NCBI GenBank assembly: GCA_046351415.1 | Contig: JAXLYO010000002.1 | Span: 124,001-188,000 of the forward strand | From: JABFRG01 sp046351415 | GTDB taxonomy: Bacteria; Myxococcota_A; Polyangia; Polyangiales; Polyangiaceae | Direction: 5' to 3' | DNA: 64,000 bases | Part shown: positions 26,457 through 35,625 of the stretch, piece after piece | How the letters are laid out: the number at the start of each line of letters is the position of its first letter | How positions within the stretch are numbered: the stretch's first letter is position 1 | Translations under genes and position numbers: made by a program | The notes under the pieces: generated by a model | The model's input: the letters and a program-made list of their open reading frames with translations, nothing else | Databases searched by the model: none | Told to the model about the DNA's origin: nothing

Positions 26457-26969
26457 ATGACCGAACTCGCCGTCGCCGTCTGTTCCATCGCCATGACGCA
26501 AAGACGCCGCTTTTTTTGGGCTGCTTGGTGGACGGGCGCGCCAATGGTCCTGCCTTTTCGCAAGCCGGATGCGTCGAACGGCGGCGCCACATCGCACGAA
26601 GAGGCCCTTGCGGAAGCCGAGAAGGCCGCTGGACGCACCCTTTCGGTCGTCGACCCGCGCTTTGCCAAGGCCTGGACGAGGGTCCTTCGCGGTCAGCCGC
26701 CTTGGCCTAGTCGCTCCGCCGCAGAAGGCAGCCCGCCAGAACGACGTCGCCCGACACCAGAACGGGCCGAGCGTTCCATCTGGCAGGTGCTCGGCGTGAG
26801 CGAGCGCGCTACCCTCACGGAAGTAAAGAGCGCGTTTCGCGCGAAAGCCAAGCTGGGTCACCCGGACCTCGGCGGCGATGCGGCGGCCTTTCGCGAATTG
26901 AAGCGGGCCTACGATGAGGCCGTCTCACGCGTTGCGAAGAGCGACGCGCGGCCAAAACGAAAACGCTGA
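26457..26969 (+). CDS. J-domain protein with unusual N terminus
   Basis: The C-terminal 65 residues form a J domain: WQVLGVSERATLTEVKSAF, then KLGHPDLGGD with the HPD tripeptide, and a last helix. It should stimulate a DnaK-type ATPase. The N-terminal 100 residues are basic, Ala/Arg/Pro-rich and of no known family, with a short aromatic segment (FFWAAWWTGAPMVLPF) that could sit in a membrane. The ATG at 26457 has GAGG upstream; the ATG at 26493 lacks one. It is divergent from addB across 53 bp. No client is suggested by neighbours. Confidence 0.75.
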   Translation: MTELAVAVCSIAMTQRRRFFWAAWWTGAPMVLPFRKPDASNGGATSHEEALAEAEKAAGRTLSVVDPRFAKAWTRVLRGQPPWPSRSAAEGSPPERRRPTPERAERSIWQVLGVSERATLTEVKSAFRAKAKLGHPDLGGDAAAFRELKRAYDEAVSRVAKSDARPKRKR

Positions 26970-26972
26970 CGT

Positions 26973-29534
26973 TCAGGTCCCGATTTCGATGGGCACGATG
27001 GCAGGTCGACCGAGCTCTCGTGACTGCGCGAGGTCGACTTGGAACTTGAAGTACCAGTCGTTCTCTTCCTTCGGGTCGACGAGTGTCTGCACACAGGCCC
27101 ATGGGTCATCGGTCTCGTCCAGGGTGAGCAGCGAAGGTGCGCGTGCCGCAGGCCCCGTGTGCAGGGTGGGCTCTTCTGCGTGGGCGGCATAGAATCGCTC
27201 GAAGCCCTCCCGAAACTCGAGTTCACCGAAGGCTGAGCCAGGGCCCCGCACGACCTGCGCCGCACAATCGGCGTAGTCCCGACGGGCCGCCGCGCGAAGA
27301 ATCGAGAAGACGGCGTTGCGGACGAGGACTCGGAACGCCTTCATGTCGCGCGTCACGTCGGAAGGTGCGAGCGCAGCCTCTGCCGCTTCCGCGGTCGCGG
27401 CGTGCACGGTCATCGCGTCACGCGCCTGCCGCATGCGCTCCCACTCGTCGAGCAAGCTGGAGTCCACCTGACGCACGAGCGCGCCCAAGAACAACTCCGC
27501 CTCCTTCACCTCTTCCGTCTTCGCCTCTGGGGGAATCGTCTGTTCGAGAGTTCGGACGACGTCGGAAAGGTAGCGCAAGAGAACGCCTTCCGAGCGTTCC
27601 AGACCGTACTCCCGGACGTAGTCGTTGAAGCCAGCGAACTGCTCCACGAACTCGCGAGCCACCGCTTTCGGGCGCACGTTCTCTTCGGCCGTCCAAGGGT
27701 AGAGGCGCACGAATGCGTTGTAGGTATCATACACAAATTCACTGAGCGGCTTCGGGTAGCTGATCTTCTCGAGCTCGGCGACGCGTTCTTCGAACGGCAC
27801 GCCAGCTGCTTTCAGCTCGGCCATCTTCTCCGTCTTCAGCTTGTCCGCTTGGCGGTCGAGCACGATACCCGGGTCTTCGAGCGTCGCTTCGATGAGCGAG
27901 AGCAAGTCGAGCGCGTAGGTCGAACTGAGGTCGGCAACCTTCGGCCACGTATCGAACAAATAGAGCGAGAGCGCCCCGCGCATCGAAAAGTCTCGCTGCA
28001 ACCCCTCCCGGAGCGACACTTCCCTCCCCTTCACCTGCAGCACGTCTGCTTCGACCAGTGCGTGGAACATGTCCCGCGCAGCCCGACCATGCGCACGCTT
28101 GTCGCGCCGGGACTCGTGGCTGCCCCATATGAGCCTGGCCATGGCCTTGCAGCCGCCGGTCCCCGTCTCGCGCAGCAGCACGTCGAGCAGCATGCCGTGC
28201 GTTACCTTGAAGCGCGACAGGAGCGCCTCGGGCTGCGCGGCCGAGAGCTTTTCGAAGGTATTCTTGTCCCACGGGACATAGCCGCGCTCGGGCGGCTTGC
28301 GCTTCACGATCTTCTTCTTTTTCGACGGGTCTGCGAGGATCTTGGCTTCGAGCCGCAGGTTCTCGATGACGTGCTCCGGCGCTTGGGCGACGACCGAACC
28401 GCGATCGTCGAAGCCTTTGCGCCCTGCGCGACCGGCGATCTGGTGGAACTCGCGTGCGGAGAGGATCTTGGTCCCGACCCCGTCGAACTTGCAGAGCTTC
28501 GTGAAGAGAACGGTCCGGATAGGCACGTTGACGCCGACGCCGAGCGTATCTGTGCCGCTGATGACTTTGAGCAGCCCCTTCTGAGCGAGGAGCTCGACGA
28601 TGAGACGATACTTGGGAAGAAGGCCTGCATGGTGAATACCGATGCCGTGGCGGATGAACTTCGAAATTTCCTTGCCGTAAGGCGTGTCGAAGCGGGCGCC
28701 CACGAGAAGCTCGGCGATCTTCTTCTTCTCCTCCTTCGTGCAGACGTCGATGCTCATCAGGTTCTGCGCCTCTTCCGCTGCGCTGCGCTGCGAGAAGTTG
28801 ACGAGGTAGATGGGCGCCCGGTTCTCCGCGAGGAGGTCTGCGATCGTTTCGTGGAGTGGTGTCTCGCGGTAGCTGTAATCGAGCGGAACGGGCCTCGTCG
28901 CCGAGCGCACGACCACCGTTTCTCTTCCCGTGGTCTTGGTGAGCGTCTCTTCGAAGATGGCCGTGGGGCCGAGGGTGGCGCTCATGAGCAAGAACTGAGA
29001 CTGAGGGAGGGTGAGCAGCGGAACCTGCCAAGCAACTCCGCGCTCGCGATCCGAATAGAAGTGAAACTCGTCCATCACGACGTAGTCGACGTCGGCGTCC
29101 TTTCCCTCACGGAGCGCGATGTTCGAGAGAATTTCGGCCGTCGCGCAGATGATCGAGGCCTCGCGATGTATGGTCGCATCCCCCGTCATCATGCCGACCC
29201 AATCGGGCGAAAGCTCGCGCGCGACGTGAAAGAATTTCTCGCTCGCGAGCGCCTTGATCGGCGACGTGTAGTAAGCTTTCTGACCCCGCGCGAGGGCGCG
29301 AAAGTGAAGCGCAAGGGCCACGAGCGATTTGCCGGACCCCGTCGGGGTGTTCAAGATGACGTTCTTGCCCGCATAGAGTTCGAGAATCGCCTCTTCCTGA
29401 GCCGGATAGAGGGAGAGGCCCTCGTCCGCGACGTAGGCGAGGAAGGCATCGAGGATCTCGTCGTCGGTGACGACGTCCTTCGGCGGGAGTGCGTCGATTC
29501 GCTTACCTAGGGGCCCTTCCATCGAGGGCACCAT
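26973..29534 (-). CDS. Ski2-like DEAD/H helicase with DUF3516 C-terminal region
   Basis: The 853-residue protein contains a superfamily 2 helicase core of the Ski2/Mtr4 type: Walker A NTPTGSGKS, the DEFH box in VMDEFHFYSDRERG, SATLGPTAIF, and the GRAGRKGFD motif VI. The C-terminal 350 residues match the DUF3516 region that accompanies this helicase in actinobacteria and myxobacteria. RNA unwinding or remodelling is the likely role, but it is inferred from the family only. I chose the ATG at 29532-29534; AT-rich DNA at 29560-29575 upstream looks like the promoter, so longer frames are unlikely. The J-domain gene converges with 3 bp between stops. Confidence 0.85.
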   Translation of the reverse strand: MVPSMEGPLGKRIDALPPKDVVTDDEILDAFLAYVADEGLSLYPAQEEAILELYAGKNVILNTPTGSGKSLVALALHFRALARGQKAYYTSPIKALASEKFFHVARELSPDWVGMMTGDATIHREASIICATAEILSNIALREGKDADVDYVVMDEFHFYSDRERGVAWQVPLLTLPQSQFLLMSATLGPTAIFEETLTKTTGRETVVVRSATRPVPLDYSYRETPLHETIADLLAENRAPIYLVNFSQRSAAEEAQNLMSIDVCTKEEKKKIAELLVGARFDTPYGKEISKFIRHGIGIHHAGLLPKYRLIVELLAQKGLLKVISGTDTLGVGVNVPIRTVLFTKLCKFDGVGTKILSAREFHQIAGRAGRKGFDDRGSVVAQAPEHVIENLRLEAKILADPSKKKKIVKRKPPERGYVPWDKNTFEKLSAAQPEALLSRFKVTHGMLLDVLLRETGTGGCKAMARLIWGSHESRRDKRAHGRAARDMFHALVEADVLQVKGREVSLREGLQRDFSMRGALSLYLFDTWPKVADLSSTYALDLLSLIEATLEDPGIVLDRQADKLKTEKMAELKAAGVPFEERVAELEKISYPKPLSEFVYDTYNAFVRLYPWTAEENVRPKAVAREFVEQFAGFNDYVREYGLERSEGVLLRYLSDVVRTLEQTIPPEAKTEEVKEAELFLGALVRQVDSSLLDEWERMRQARDAMTVHAATAEAAEAALAPSDVTRDMKAFRVLVRNAVFSILRAAARRDYADCAAQVVRGPGSAFGELEFREGFERFYAAHAEEPTLHTGPAARAPSLLTLDETDDPWACVQTLVDPKEENDWYFKFQVDLAQSRELGRPAIVPIEIGT

Positions 29535-29611
29535 ACTCCACGAGGGTTCGGCCCCTGTAAGTAAATAACCCACGTTGACGGGCGATCAGGGCCGAAGCTA
29601 CCCTGTCCGCC

Positions 29612-31486
29612 ATGATGGGTAGTTTGCTTTCTCGTACGGTTTCGAAACGCGCCGCGACGCTTCTCGTCGGGCTCGCTGTCTTTGGGGGAACGACGGCGGG
29701 CTGTGGCCCGAGCTTACCGAAGGTAGACCCCAATGGGCAGCAGTGGGGCAATACCATCGACCCCAACCAAAAAGAGGCGAAGGTCATCGTCGGCAACGGC
29801 GAGCCCCTCGTCGTCGATTGGACCCCCACGGCCCGCGGCGACCTCGAAGTGTCGATGCGTGAGGGCATCGCGGTCGTCTCGTACGACACGCGCGGCCTCC
29901 GCGTCCTCCCCGCCTGCCACATCGACGGAAAGTACGGCTTCCTCGGCATGTCGATGAAGCAGCAGCTCGTCCGCCTCGAAAGTGCAGACGAGGTGAAAGC
30001 CAATCTCCCGCTCGGTGGTGTGGGCATCGCGGCGAATTTCGGTGGCGAGTTCCAACAGGGAGCCGTCCTCGACGTCGCCCTCGTCATGGTGGGCAAGTAC
30101 CGAACGACGTGGCACAAAGCAAAGAAGCGCGACCTCGTCGGCGATTGCCCGGGTGCGACGCACATCGTGCGCGGCGCCATGGTCGGAGCGTTCGCCGTCG
30201 ACAAGGGCCAGAAGCAGCAAGCTCGCGCTGCGGCGCAAATCTTCGGCTTCGGCGGCTCGGGCGGCACCGCGCAATCGCAAGGCTTCCACATCGAAGACGG
30301 ACGTCTCTCTGATTGCCAGGGAGCAAACCCCGATTCGACGAAGCCCCCGTCGCAGTGCGGCGCGCTCGTTCGACTCGAGCTTGCCGAGCTCGAGGCCGAT
30401 CAAGCTCCGGTCGTGCAACAAAGCGAGAAGGAAGAAGGCGTCAAGGTCGTCACCTGCCCCGCAGGCATGGTGAAATTCGAGGGCAAGTGCACGAACGCGA
30501 GCAACGTGAAGGCCTACGAGTGCTCGGGCCAGGACGGCAACGAGTGCGGAAGCCAGTGCAAGGCAGGCAACCTCGCCTCCTGCAGCAAGTTTGCCATCAT
30601 GGCGCTCGTCGGGGCGAACGGTGTTCCGAAGAAGCCCTTCGACGCCGCCAAGCTCCTCGCCCTCTCCTGCAAGTCCGGGTTCCCGCGCGCATGCGCTTAC
30701 CTCGGCGAAGTCATGCTCGACGGAAACTTCGTGCAGCAGAAGGACCCCAAGTTCGCGCTCGACCTCTTCACGCGCGCCTGCAACGACGGCGACGAGGTCG
30801 GCTGCAACGACCACGGCCTCGTCTACCTGTTCGGCCAGGGCGTACCGCGTGACACGAGCATCGCTGCCAAGTCTCTGCTCAAGGCATGCTCCGGCGGGTG
30901 GAAGGACGCGTGCAGCAACCTCGGCGTCATGATGCTCGGCGGCAACGGTCTGAACAAGGACGACGCCAAAGCCGCGGCGCTCTTCAAGATGTCGTGCGAC
31001 GGCAACTCCGCGATGGGTTGCTCGAATCTCGGCTACATGCTCGAGACGGGCCAGGGCGTACGCCAGGACGTCCCCAAGGCCGTAAAGCACTACGAGCAGG
31101 CGTGCAACGCTCGCGACGAATCGTGCGCAAGCCTCGCCAGCATGTACCAAATGGGCAAGGGCGTCGCGAAGAACGAGAGCAACGCCGTGTCGCTGTACCG
31201 GAAGTCATGCAACGGGCAGAACATCCTCGCCTGCGCGTTCCTTCGAACCTACGTCGATCCTTCCGTGAAGGTGGAGGTGGACAACGCAAAGAACGCTGTC
31301 ACCGTCTGGCAAGGCAGCTGCACCAACGGAATCGTCCGCGACTGCACGCAAGTGGCCGTCGTGGCTCTTTCGCTCGGTCAGCGCGAAAACGGCCTCAAGC
31401 TCATGAAGAAGGCCTGCGAGCTCGGCGACGACTGGGCCTGCTTCAACGACAAGCTGGTCATCAAGCTGCGCGACACGCTGCAGTGA
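29612..31486 (+). CDS. Lipoprotein with Sel1-type repeats
   Basis: The 624-residue product has a lipobox ending TTAGC (Cys31). An N-terminal beta-rich region (about 35-290) is followed by Sel1-like helical repeats (about 300-620). Each repeat carries a Cys pair or Cys and Gly, such as CNDGDEVGCNDHGLVYLFGQ and CDGNSAMGCSNLGYML. Sel1 repeats serve as protein-protein scaffolds. Extra cysteines suggest disulfides in the periplasm or at the surface. A short-range ATG at 29615 is equally possible as a start. The gene converges on the next across 16 bp. No substrate or partner is visible. Confidence 0.8.
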   Translation: MMGSLLSRTVSKRAATLLVGLAVFGGTTAGCGPSLPKVDPNGQQWGNTIDPNQKEAKVIVGNGEPLVVDWTPTARGDLEVSMREGIAVVSYDTRGLRVLPACHIDGKYGFLGMSMKQQLVRLESADEVKANLPLGGVGIAANFGGEFQQGAVLDVALVMVGKYRTTWHKAKKRDLVGDCPGATHIVRGAMVGAFAVDKGQKQQARAAAQIFGFGGSGGTAQSQGFHIEDGRLSDCQGANPDSTKPPSQCGALVRLELAELEADQAPVVQQSEKEEGVKVVTCPAGMVKFEGKCTNASNVKAYECSGQDGNECGSQCKAGNLASCSKFAIMALVGANGVPKKPFDAAKLLALSCKSGFPRACAYLGEVMLDGNFVQQKDPKFALDLFTRACNDGDEVGCNDHGLVYLFGQGVPRDTSIAAKSLLKACSGGWKDACSNLGVMMLGGNGLNKDDAKAAALFKMSCDGNSAMGCSNLGYMLETGQGVRQDVPKAVKHYEQACNARDESCASLASMYQMGKGVAKNESNAVSLYRKSCNGQNILACAFLRTYVDPSVKVEVDNAKNAVTVWQGSCTNGIVRDCTQVAVVALSLGQRENGLKLMKKACELGDDWACFNDKLVIKLRDTLQ

Positions 31487-31502
31487 GCGTGGCGAAGCGC
31501 GA

Positions 31503-32924
31503 CTACCGGTCGTAGCGCGTCGCGTAATAGGCACCGACCGCGCCCACCGCATAGACGATGTGGGCGCGGATGGATTCGTCTACCGTGAGCGCTACTTGAA
31601 CATCGTTGTCGCTGGAGCAAGCGATGGGCTCGTCGACGAGGTCCTCCACCCACTTCAACGCGCCGGCTTGCGCGGGCACTTGGCGCAGGTACGCGATCTT
31701 GCACGTGGCGCCAGGGAGAACGGCGACCATGTGAAGCGCGCCGAGGCGGTCGAACGTGAGGTCGAGATGCACGGCCGTCGCTCCAGGTGTGGGAATGGGA
31801 ATATCTTGCAGCACCGTCTCGATCGTCGGAAATGCGCCGGTTCCGTCGATCGTGGCCACGCGGAGCTCGGCCGTGGAGCTTCCGATTGGGCGAGCGAAGT
31901 ACGCGACGGACTTTTGTAACCCACGCACGGCCATGGCGATGCTGAACCCGAAGATGCCCGCGGACGTGCCGTTGTCGAGTGTCTGCGAACCGATGTTCCA
32001 GTACTGACCGTTGGACTGCACGTACTTGGGAGCAGCCGATGCTGGGTTGGTCGAGTAGATGTACGCCACATGCGCTTGGCCCGAAGTGTCGTACGCGAGG
32101 GAGCTGCTGCCCGCCGCCGGTGCGGATCCCAAGATGGACTCGGTGACGCTCACTTCGGGCTTCAAGCCCGTGCCGGTGCGAAAACGAGAGATGACCTTCG
32201 AAGGCTTGATGAAGTAGGAGATGACGGCGTCGTCGTTCTTCGGTGATGCGGCAAGCGAGGGTCGCGCTTCATCGGGCACGATGGCTACGGTTTCCGGCGT
32301 CGTGAGGACCCCGGCCGTCGTGAGCCGGCGATAGAGAACGGGACCGCCTGCAGCGTCGTCCACGCGCTGGTATGCGACATGAAAGTCGTCGGTGGAGCCG
32401 CGTGCGATGCGAATGCCTACCCCATGACTCTCGAAGCCACTCTGGTTGAACACACGAATGGGCACAGGTACTGCGAACCCTTCCGGCGTACCATTGAGCG
32501 CGAACAGGCGAAGCTCCCCCTCTTCGGGTGTATGCACGCGATGAACCCCTATGGCCGTGCGACCGCTCGGCGCGCGCGCGATCGCGACGCCCGTCGTCTG
32601 GACGGCGCCATCTCCGCCCTGCCAGCTTTCGAGCAAACGAACGATGCGGCCTTTGCACTTGGCGTCGCTCTTCGTCGTCGAGGCCCATCGATTTGCGGGA
32701 CCGTCGCAGACCGTGTCGGAGAGAGGTGTAAGCGGCCCTTCGTGGCCGTCTGCATCGGCACCCGCGTCGGAAGGTGCAATGACCTCTGGTGACGCGAGAG
32801 CATCGGAGGACGCATCGACTTGCGGCGAGGCTTGTTTGAGTCCTGCACAGGCCGGGGCCCACAAGAGCGATGCACTCGCGGCCATGGCGAGCAAAGGAAA
32901 AGCAAAGGAGCGCAAACGGCGCAT
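31503..32924 (-). CDS. Exported protein, possible lipoprotein, beta-rich
   Basis: The start at 32924 gives a signal peptide MRRLRSFAFPLLAMAASASL followed by APACAG (Cys26). The -3 residue is Ala, so the lipobox is weak and ordinary signal cleavage is possible. The remaining 440 residues are rich in strands and glycines, with segments such as SSLAYDTSGQAHVAYIYS and LDLTFDRLGALHMVAVL that recur at intervals, suggesting a beta-propeller-like or sialidase-like repeat. No catalytic residues are recognisable. Between this start and the upstream gene stop at 33066 there is a 141-bp gap with a short GCG/CAC-rich stretch. Confidence 0.65.
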   Translation of the reverse strand: MRRLRSFAFPLLAMAASASLLWAPACAGLKQASPQVDASSDALASPEVIAPSDAGADADGHEGPLTPLSDTVCDGPANRWASTTKSDAKCKGRIVRLLESWQGGDGAVQTTGVAIARAPSGRTAIGVHRVHTPEEGELRLFALNGTPEGFAVPVPIRVFNQSGFESHGVGIRIARGSTDDFHVAYQRVDDAAGGPVLYRRLTTAGVLTTPETVAIVPDEARPSLAASPKNDDAVISYFIKPSKVISRFRTGTGLKPEVSVTESILGSAPAAGSSSLAYDTSGQAHVAYIYSTNPASAAPKYVQSNGQYWNIGSQTLDNGTSAGIFGFSIAMAVRGLQKSVAYFARPIGSSTAELRVATIDGTGAFPTIETVLQDIPIPTPGATAVHLDLTFDRLGALHMVAVLPGATCKIAYLRQVPAQAGALKWVEDLVDEPIACSSDNDVQVALTVDESIRAHIVYAVGAVGAYYATRYDR

Positions 32925-33065
32925 CGTCCGAGAATACCCTCTTGGCTCGAGCGACGCCAGGAGCCGCGAAAGCTCAAGGAGCACTTGGCAAAGCCTGCGC
33001 CGGCCTCCTCAGCCGCCCAGCGGCCTCCCCCTGTCACGCGCCACGCGCCACGCGCGCGCGGAAAC

Positions 33066-34046
33066 TCAGAATCGCGCGGGGCAGAGGAAGCCGGCGCCGC
33101 ACTCGATCCAGTTCGATCGCGAAGAGCGCGGGGCAACCGCAGAGCTCGACGGAGAGCCGGTTGCGACGAGCACGACCCCCGTGACCAGGAACGCGCCGGC
33201 GCCGATGAATGATGCGATCGCGACGGTCTTCCACGTGCTTTCCGCGTCGATGTACGACTGGCACGTTGCCGACTGCGCCACGCCGGCACCGACCCCAGGG
33301 CATTCGGGCGAGTTGTAGCTATCGGTCGCTCCCTGTCGCAGCACGAGCGAGACGCCGCCGAACGCCGCTGCGGCGCCACCGACGGCGATACTGACCCAGC
33401 CGAGCGTGCGGCGTGTCGAAGACGTCGATGCGGGCGCGTTCACCGTCGTGTGATCCTCTGACGCCGGTTTTGTTTCCGTCGAACGGACGAGGTTCACGGT
33501 TTCGCGGGCGACACCGCCCTCGGGGATCCACACGGTGCGTGTGAGTGTGTGGTAACCGGGAGCACGCACTTCGAAGAGGCGTTTGCCGGATTCGACGCGA
33601 AGCCCGGCTGCGAGGGGCGTCTTGCCTACGACGGCACCGTCGACGACGAAGGTTGCGCTCACGTCAGGCGCGAGACCGCGGACCTCGAGCGTCCCCAAAT
33701 GCTGGCGAATCGTGGCAAGCGCACCCTCGAGCGCAGGCTTGTGCTTTTGGACCCAAGGGTCGTCGGGTTGAGCGAGGGCTTCGAGCAGGTGGTTCTCCGC
33801 GCGCACCCACAGTCCGAGCGCTTGTTCGGCGAGCGCTATCTGGGCGCGCGTCGTTGGAGACTTTCGCGCTGCGTCTGCCTGCTCGAAGTACTTGAGCGCC
33901 TCTTCGTCGCGGCCTTGGCTGCGCGCTTCACTGCCCTTTTGGAGGAGCACTTCGACAGTATCGGGCTCCGCCCCCTCTGCCGTGCGAACGACGAGTGCGC
34001 TCGCGAAAGCGAAGGGCAAGAAGAGTCGCGCGAACCGGGACGGCAC
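33066..34046 (-). CDS. TPR and PEGA membrane protein following a Ser/Thr kinase
   Basis: Starting at GTG (34044-34046), this 326-residue protein has a signal peptide (about 1-25), a TPR-like helical region (about 30-110), a PEGA domain (about 115-190, including APGYHTL), a Thr/Ser/Ala linker, and two hydrophobic segments (about 215-235 and 272-292). This is the same order as in the protein at 610-1716. It begins 9 bp after the stop of the kinase gene at 34056, so the two are very probably co-transcribed. The role may be to link kinase signalling to the envelope. That is inference from context. Confidence 0.75.
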   Translation of the reverse strand: MPSRFARLFLPFAFASALVVRTAEGAEPDTVEVLLQKGSEARSQGRDEEALKYFEQADAARKSPTTRAQIALAEQALGLWVRAENHLLEALAQPDDPWVQKHKPALEGALATIRQHLGTLEVRGLAPDVSATFVVDGAVVGKTPLAAGLRVESGKRLFEVRAPGYHTLTRTVWIPEGGVARETVNLVRSTETKPASEDHTTVNAPASTSSTRRTLGWVSIAVGGAAAAFGGVSLVLRQGATDSYNSPECPGVGAGVAQSATCQSYIDAESTWKTVAIASFIGAGAFLVTGVVLVATGSPSSSAVAPRSSRSNWIECGAGFLCPARF

Positions 34047-34055
34047 GAAGCGAGC

Positions 34056-35570
34056 TTACAAGATCGGTGCGCCGTTTGCACCCACGCGCACCGTCGGCGT
34101 CGACGAGGGCGTCGCAGACACCACCGGCGTCGCGGTAGGCTTCACGTCCGGTGCCGTGGACTCCCCCCCCGGCGTGCGCGGCTTGAAAGCGCTGGAAACA
34201 CCGGGCACCAAGCCCACGACCGGACGCCCTTTCGACGGGTCCGCCACGTTCGAGGCGGAGCTTGCGGGCGCCGGGTCGGTCGCGGCCAAAGGTGGAGAGC
34301 CGGCGGCGAGTCCGCGAGCAGCCCCCTGCTCGGGCAGGCGGATCGCACTCGGCCGCGTGCTCGAGGTCTGCGTGCTCAGCGCCACGACCAGAACCGAAAC
34401 GATGGCCGCGCCGAGCGTGGCCCCGAAGAAGAACGTCCGCTTCTTGAACCGCTTTGGTTCCGGAGTCGGCGCGTGTGAAAGCGACACGTTGACGAAGCCC
34501 GTGGTGCCACCGCCCGCGCGAACCCCATGGCTTGGGTGCGAAGGACTCGGGACGGAGACGAGCCCAGCAGGGTCGTTTGCGCCACTATCCAACGTTTCTG
34601 CCATCGAGCGCCATGGCCGGTCCATCATGCCTCGCTCGGCGCTCCGCGAGAACGGTTCGAGATGCATCGCGAGCTCTGCAGCCGATGCGAATCGAAGCTG
34701 CGGTTCCTTCTCGAGACAGCGGCGAACGATGGCGGCAAGCGCGGGTGGAACGTGTGGCGCGACTTCTTCGAGCGGAGGCGGGTCGAGCGTGAGGACCTTC
34801 ACGCAAAGCTCGGGCACCGTGGGTGCATCGAACGGGAGCGAACCCGACAAAAACTGATGCAGAATGACACCGACCGCCCAAAGGTCGGTGCGAGGCGACA
34901 CTTCACGACCGCCGCGCATTTGCTCGGGTGACATGTAGAGCGGCGATCCAAGAACGACGCTCGAATCGGTGAGGGACTTCGCTTCGTCGCCGAGCCCGCT
35001 CGTGTCTTTCGCGATTCCGAAGTCGAGCACCTTCACGAGCGGCGTGCCTTGAAGGCGACGCGAGAGCACGAGGTTTTGCGGCTTCAAGTCACGATGAACG
35101 ATCCCAGCAGCATGAGCTTCGACGAGAGCCGCGCAAATCTGGAGGGCGTATTCCACGGCGTCCGGCACGGGAAGGCCGCGCGGGTTTTCCTCCATGACCT
35201 TCGAGAGGTCTCTGCCTTCCACGAGCTCCATGACGATGAAGGACGTGCCAGCCTGAGGATGGCCGGGCGGTAGCTGCCCCATGTCATAGACGCGCGTAAC
35301 GTGTTCGCTCTGCAACTTCGCGGCGGACCTCGCTTCGCGCAAGAGGCGGACGGAACTGTCGCCGGAGCCGGGCTGCACGTTCGGCTTCACGAACTTGATC
35401 GCGACGCGCTGATCGATCTGCACGTGCGTCGCTGCGACCACGTAGCCCATGCCCCCGACACCGAGGATTCGGTCGATGCGATACTTGTCGACGACGATGT
35501 CGCCGACAGAAACGGGGGCGATCGGTTCCAAAGGAGTTCCGAAAGTGTACCACGAGGGTGGAACCTGCAC
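34056..35570 (-). CDS. Transmembrane Ser/Thr protein kinase
   Basis: This 504-residue kinase has an intact catalytic domain (about 30-295): glycine loop GVGGMG (37-42), VAIK with Lys59, HRDLKPQN with Asp161, DFG (183-185), and MSPEQMRGG. It is followed by a linker and a single transmembrane helix around 385-405 (FFFGATLGAAIVSVLVVAL), then a Pro/Ala/Thr-rich periplasmic tail of about 100 residues with no recognised sensor. It is a Hanks-type kinase like those abundant in myxobacteria. The GTG start is the one that places the domain near the N terminus. A small inverted repeat lies just upstream. Confidence 0.9.
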   Translation of the reverse strand: MQVPPSWYTFGTPLEPIAPVSVGDIVVDKYRIDRILGVGGMGYVVAATHVQIDQRVAIKFVKPNVQPGSGDSSVRLLREARSAAKLQSEHVTRVYDMGQLPPGHPQAGTSFIVMELVEGRDLSKVMEENPRGLPVPDAVEYALQICAALVEAHAAGIVHRDLKPQNLVLSRRLQGTPLVKVLDFGIAKDTSGLGDEAKSLTDSSVVLGSPLYMSPEQMRGGREVSPRTDLWAVGVILHQFLSGSLPFDAPTVPELCVKVLTLDPPPLEEVAPHVPPALAAIVRRCLEKEPQLRFASAAELAMHLEPFSRSAERGMMDRPWRSMAETLDSGANDPAGLVSVPSPSHPSHGVRAGGGTTGFVNVSLSHAPTPEPKRFKKRTFFFGATLGAAIVSVLVVALSTQTSSTRPSAIRLPEQGAARGLAAGSPPLAATDPAPASSASNVADPSKGRPVVGLVPGVSSAFKPRTPGGESTAPDVKPTATPVVSATPSSTPTVRVGANGAPIL

Positions 35571-35588
35571 CGATTCATGTAAAAGACA

Positions 35589-35603
35589 GCGTAACCATTA
35601 CGC
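35589..35603. promoter_or_regulatory. Inverted repeat upstream of kinase gene
   Basis: The 15-bp sequence GCGTAACCATTACGC consists of two 6-bp arms (GCGTAA and TTACGC) separated by CCA. It lies 19 bp before the kinase start in an AT-richer stretch and could be an operator or part of the promoter. No known regulator motif is recognised. Confidence 0.3.
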
Positions 35604-35625
35604 TTTATCGCAATGGCAGAGCTTG

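Noticed and set aside
27402..29510. 702-residue plus-strand open frame
   Set aside because: Antisense to the DUF3516 helicase, whose motifs are intact; the plus-strand product is charged with no recognisable fold.
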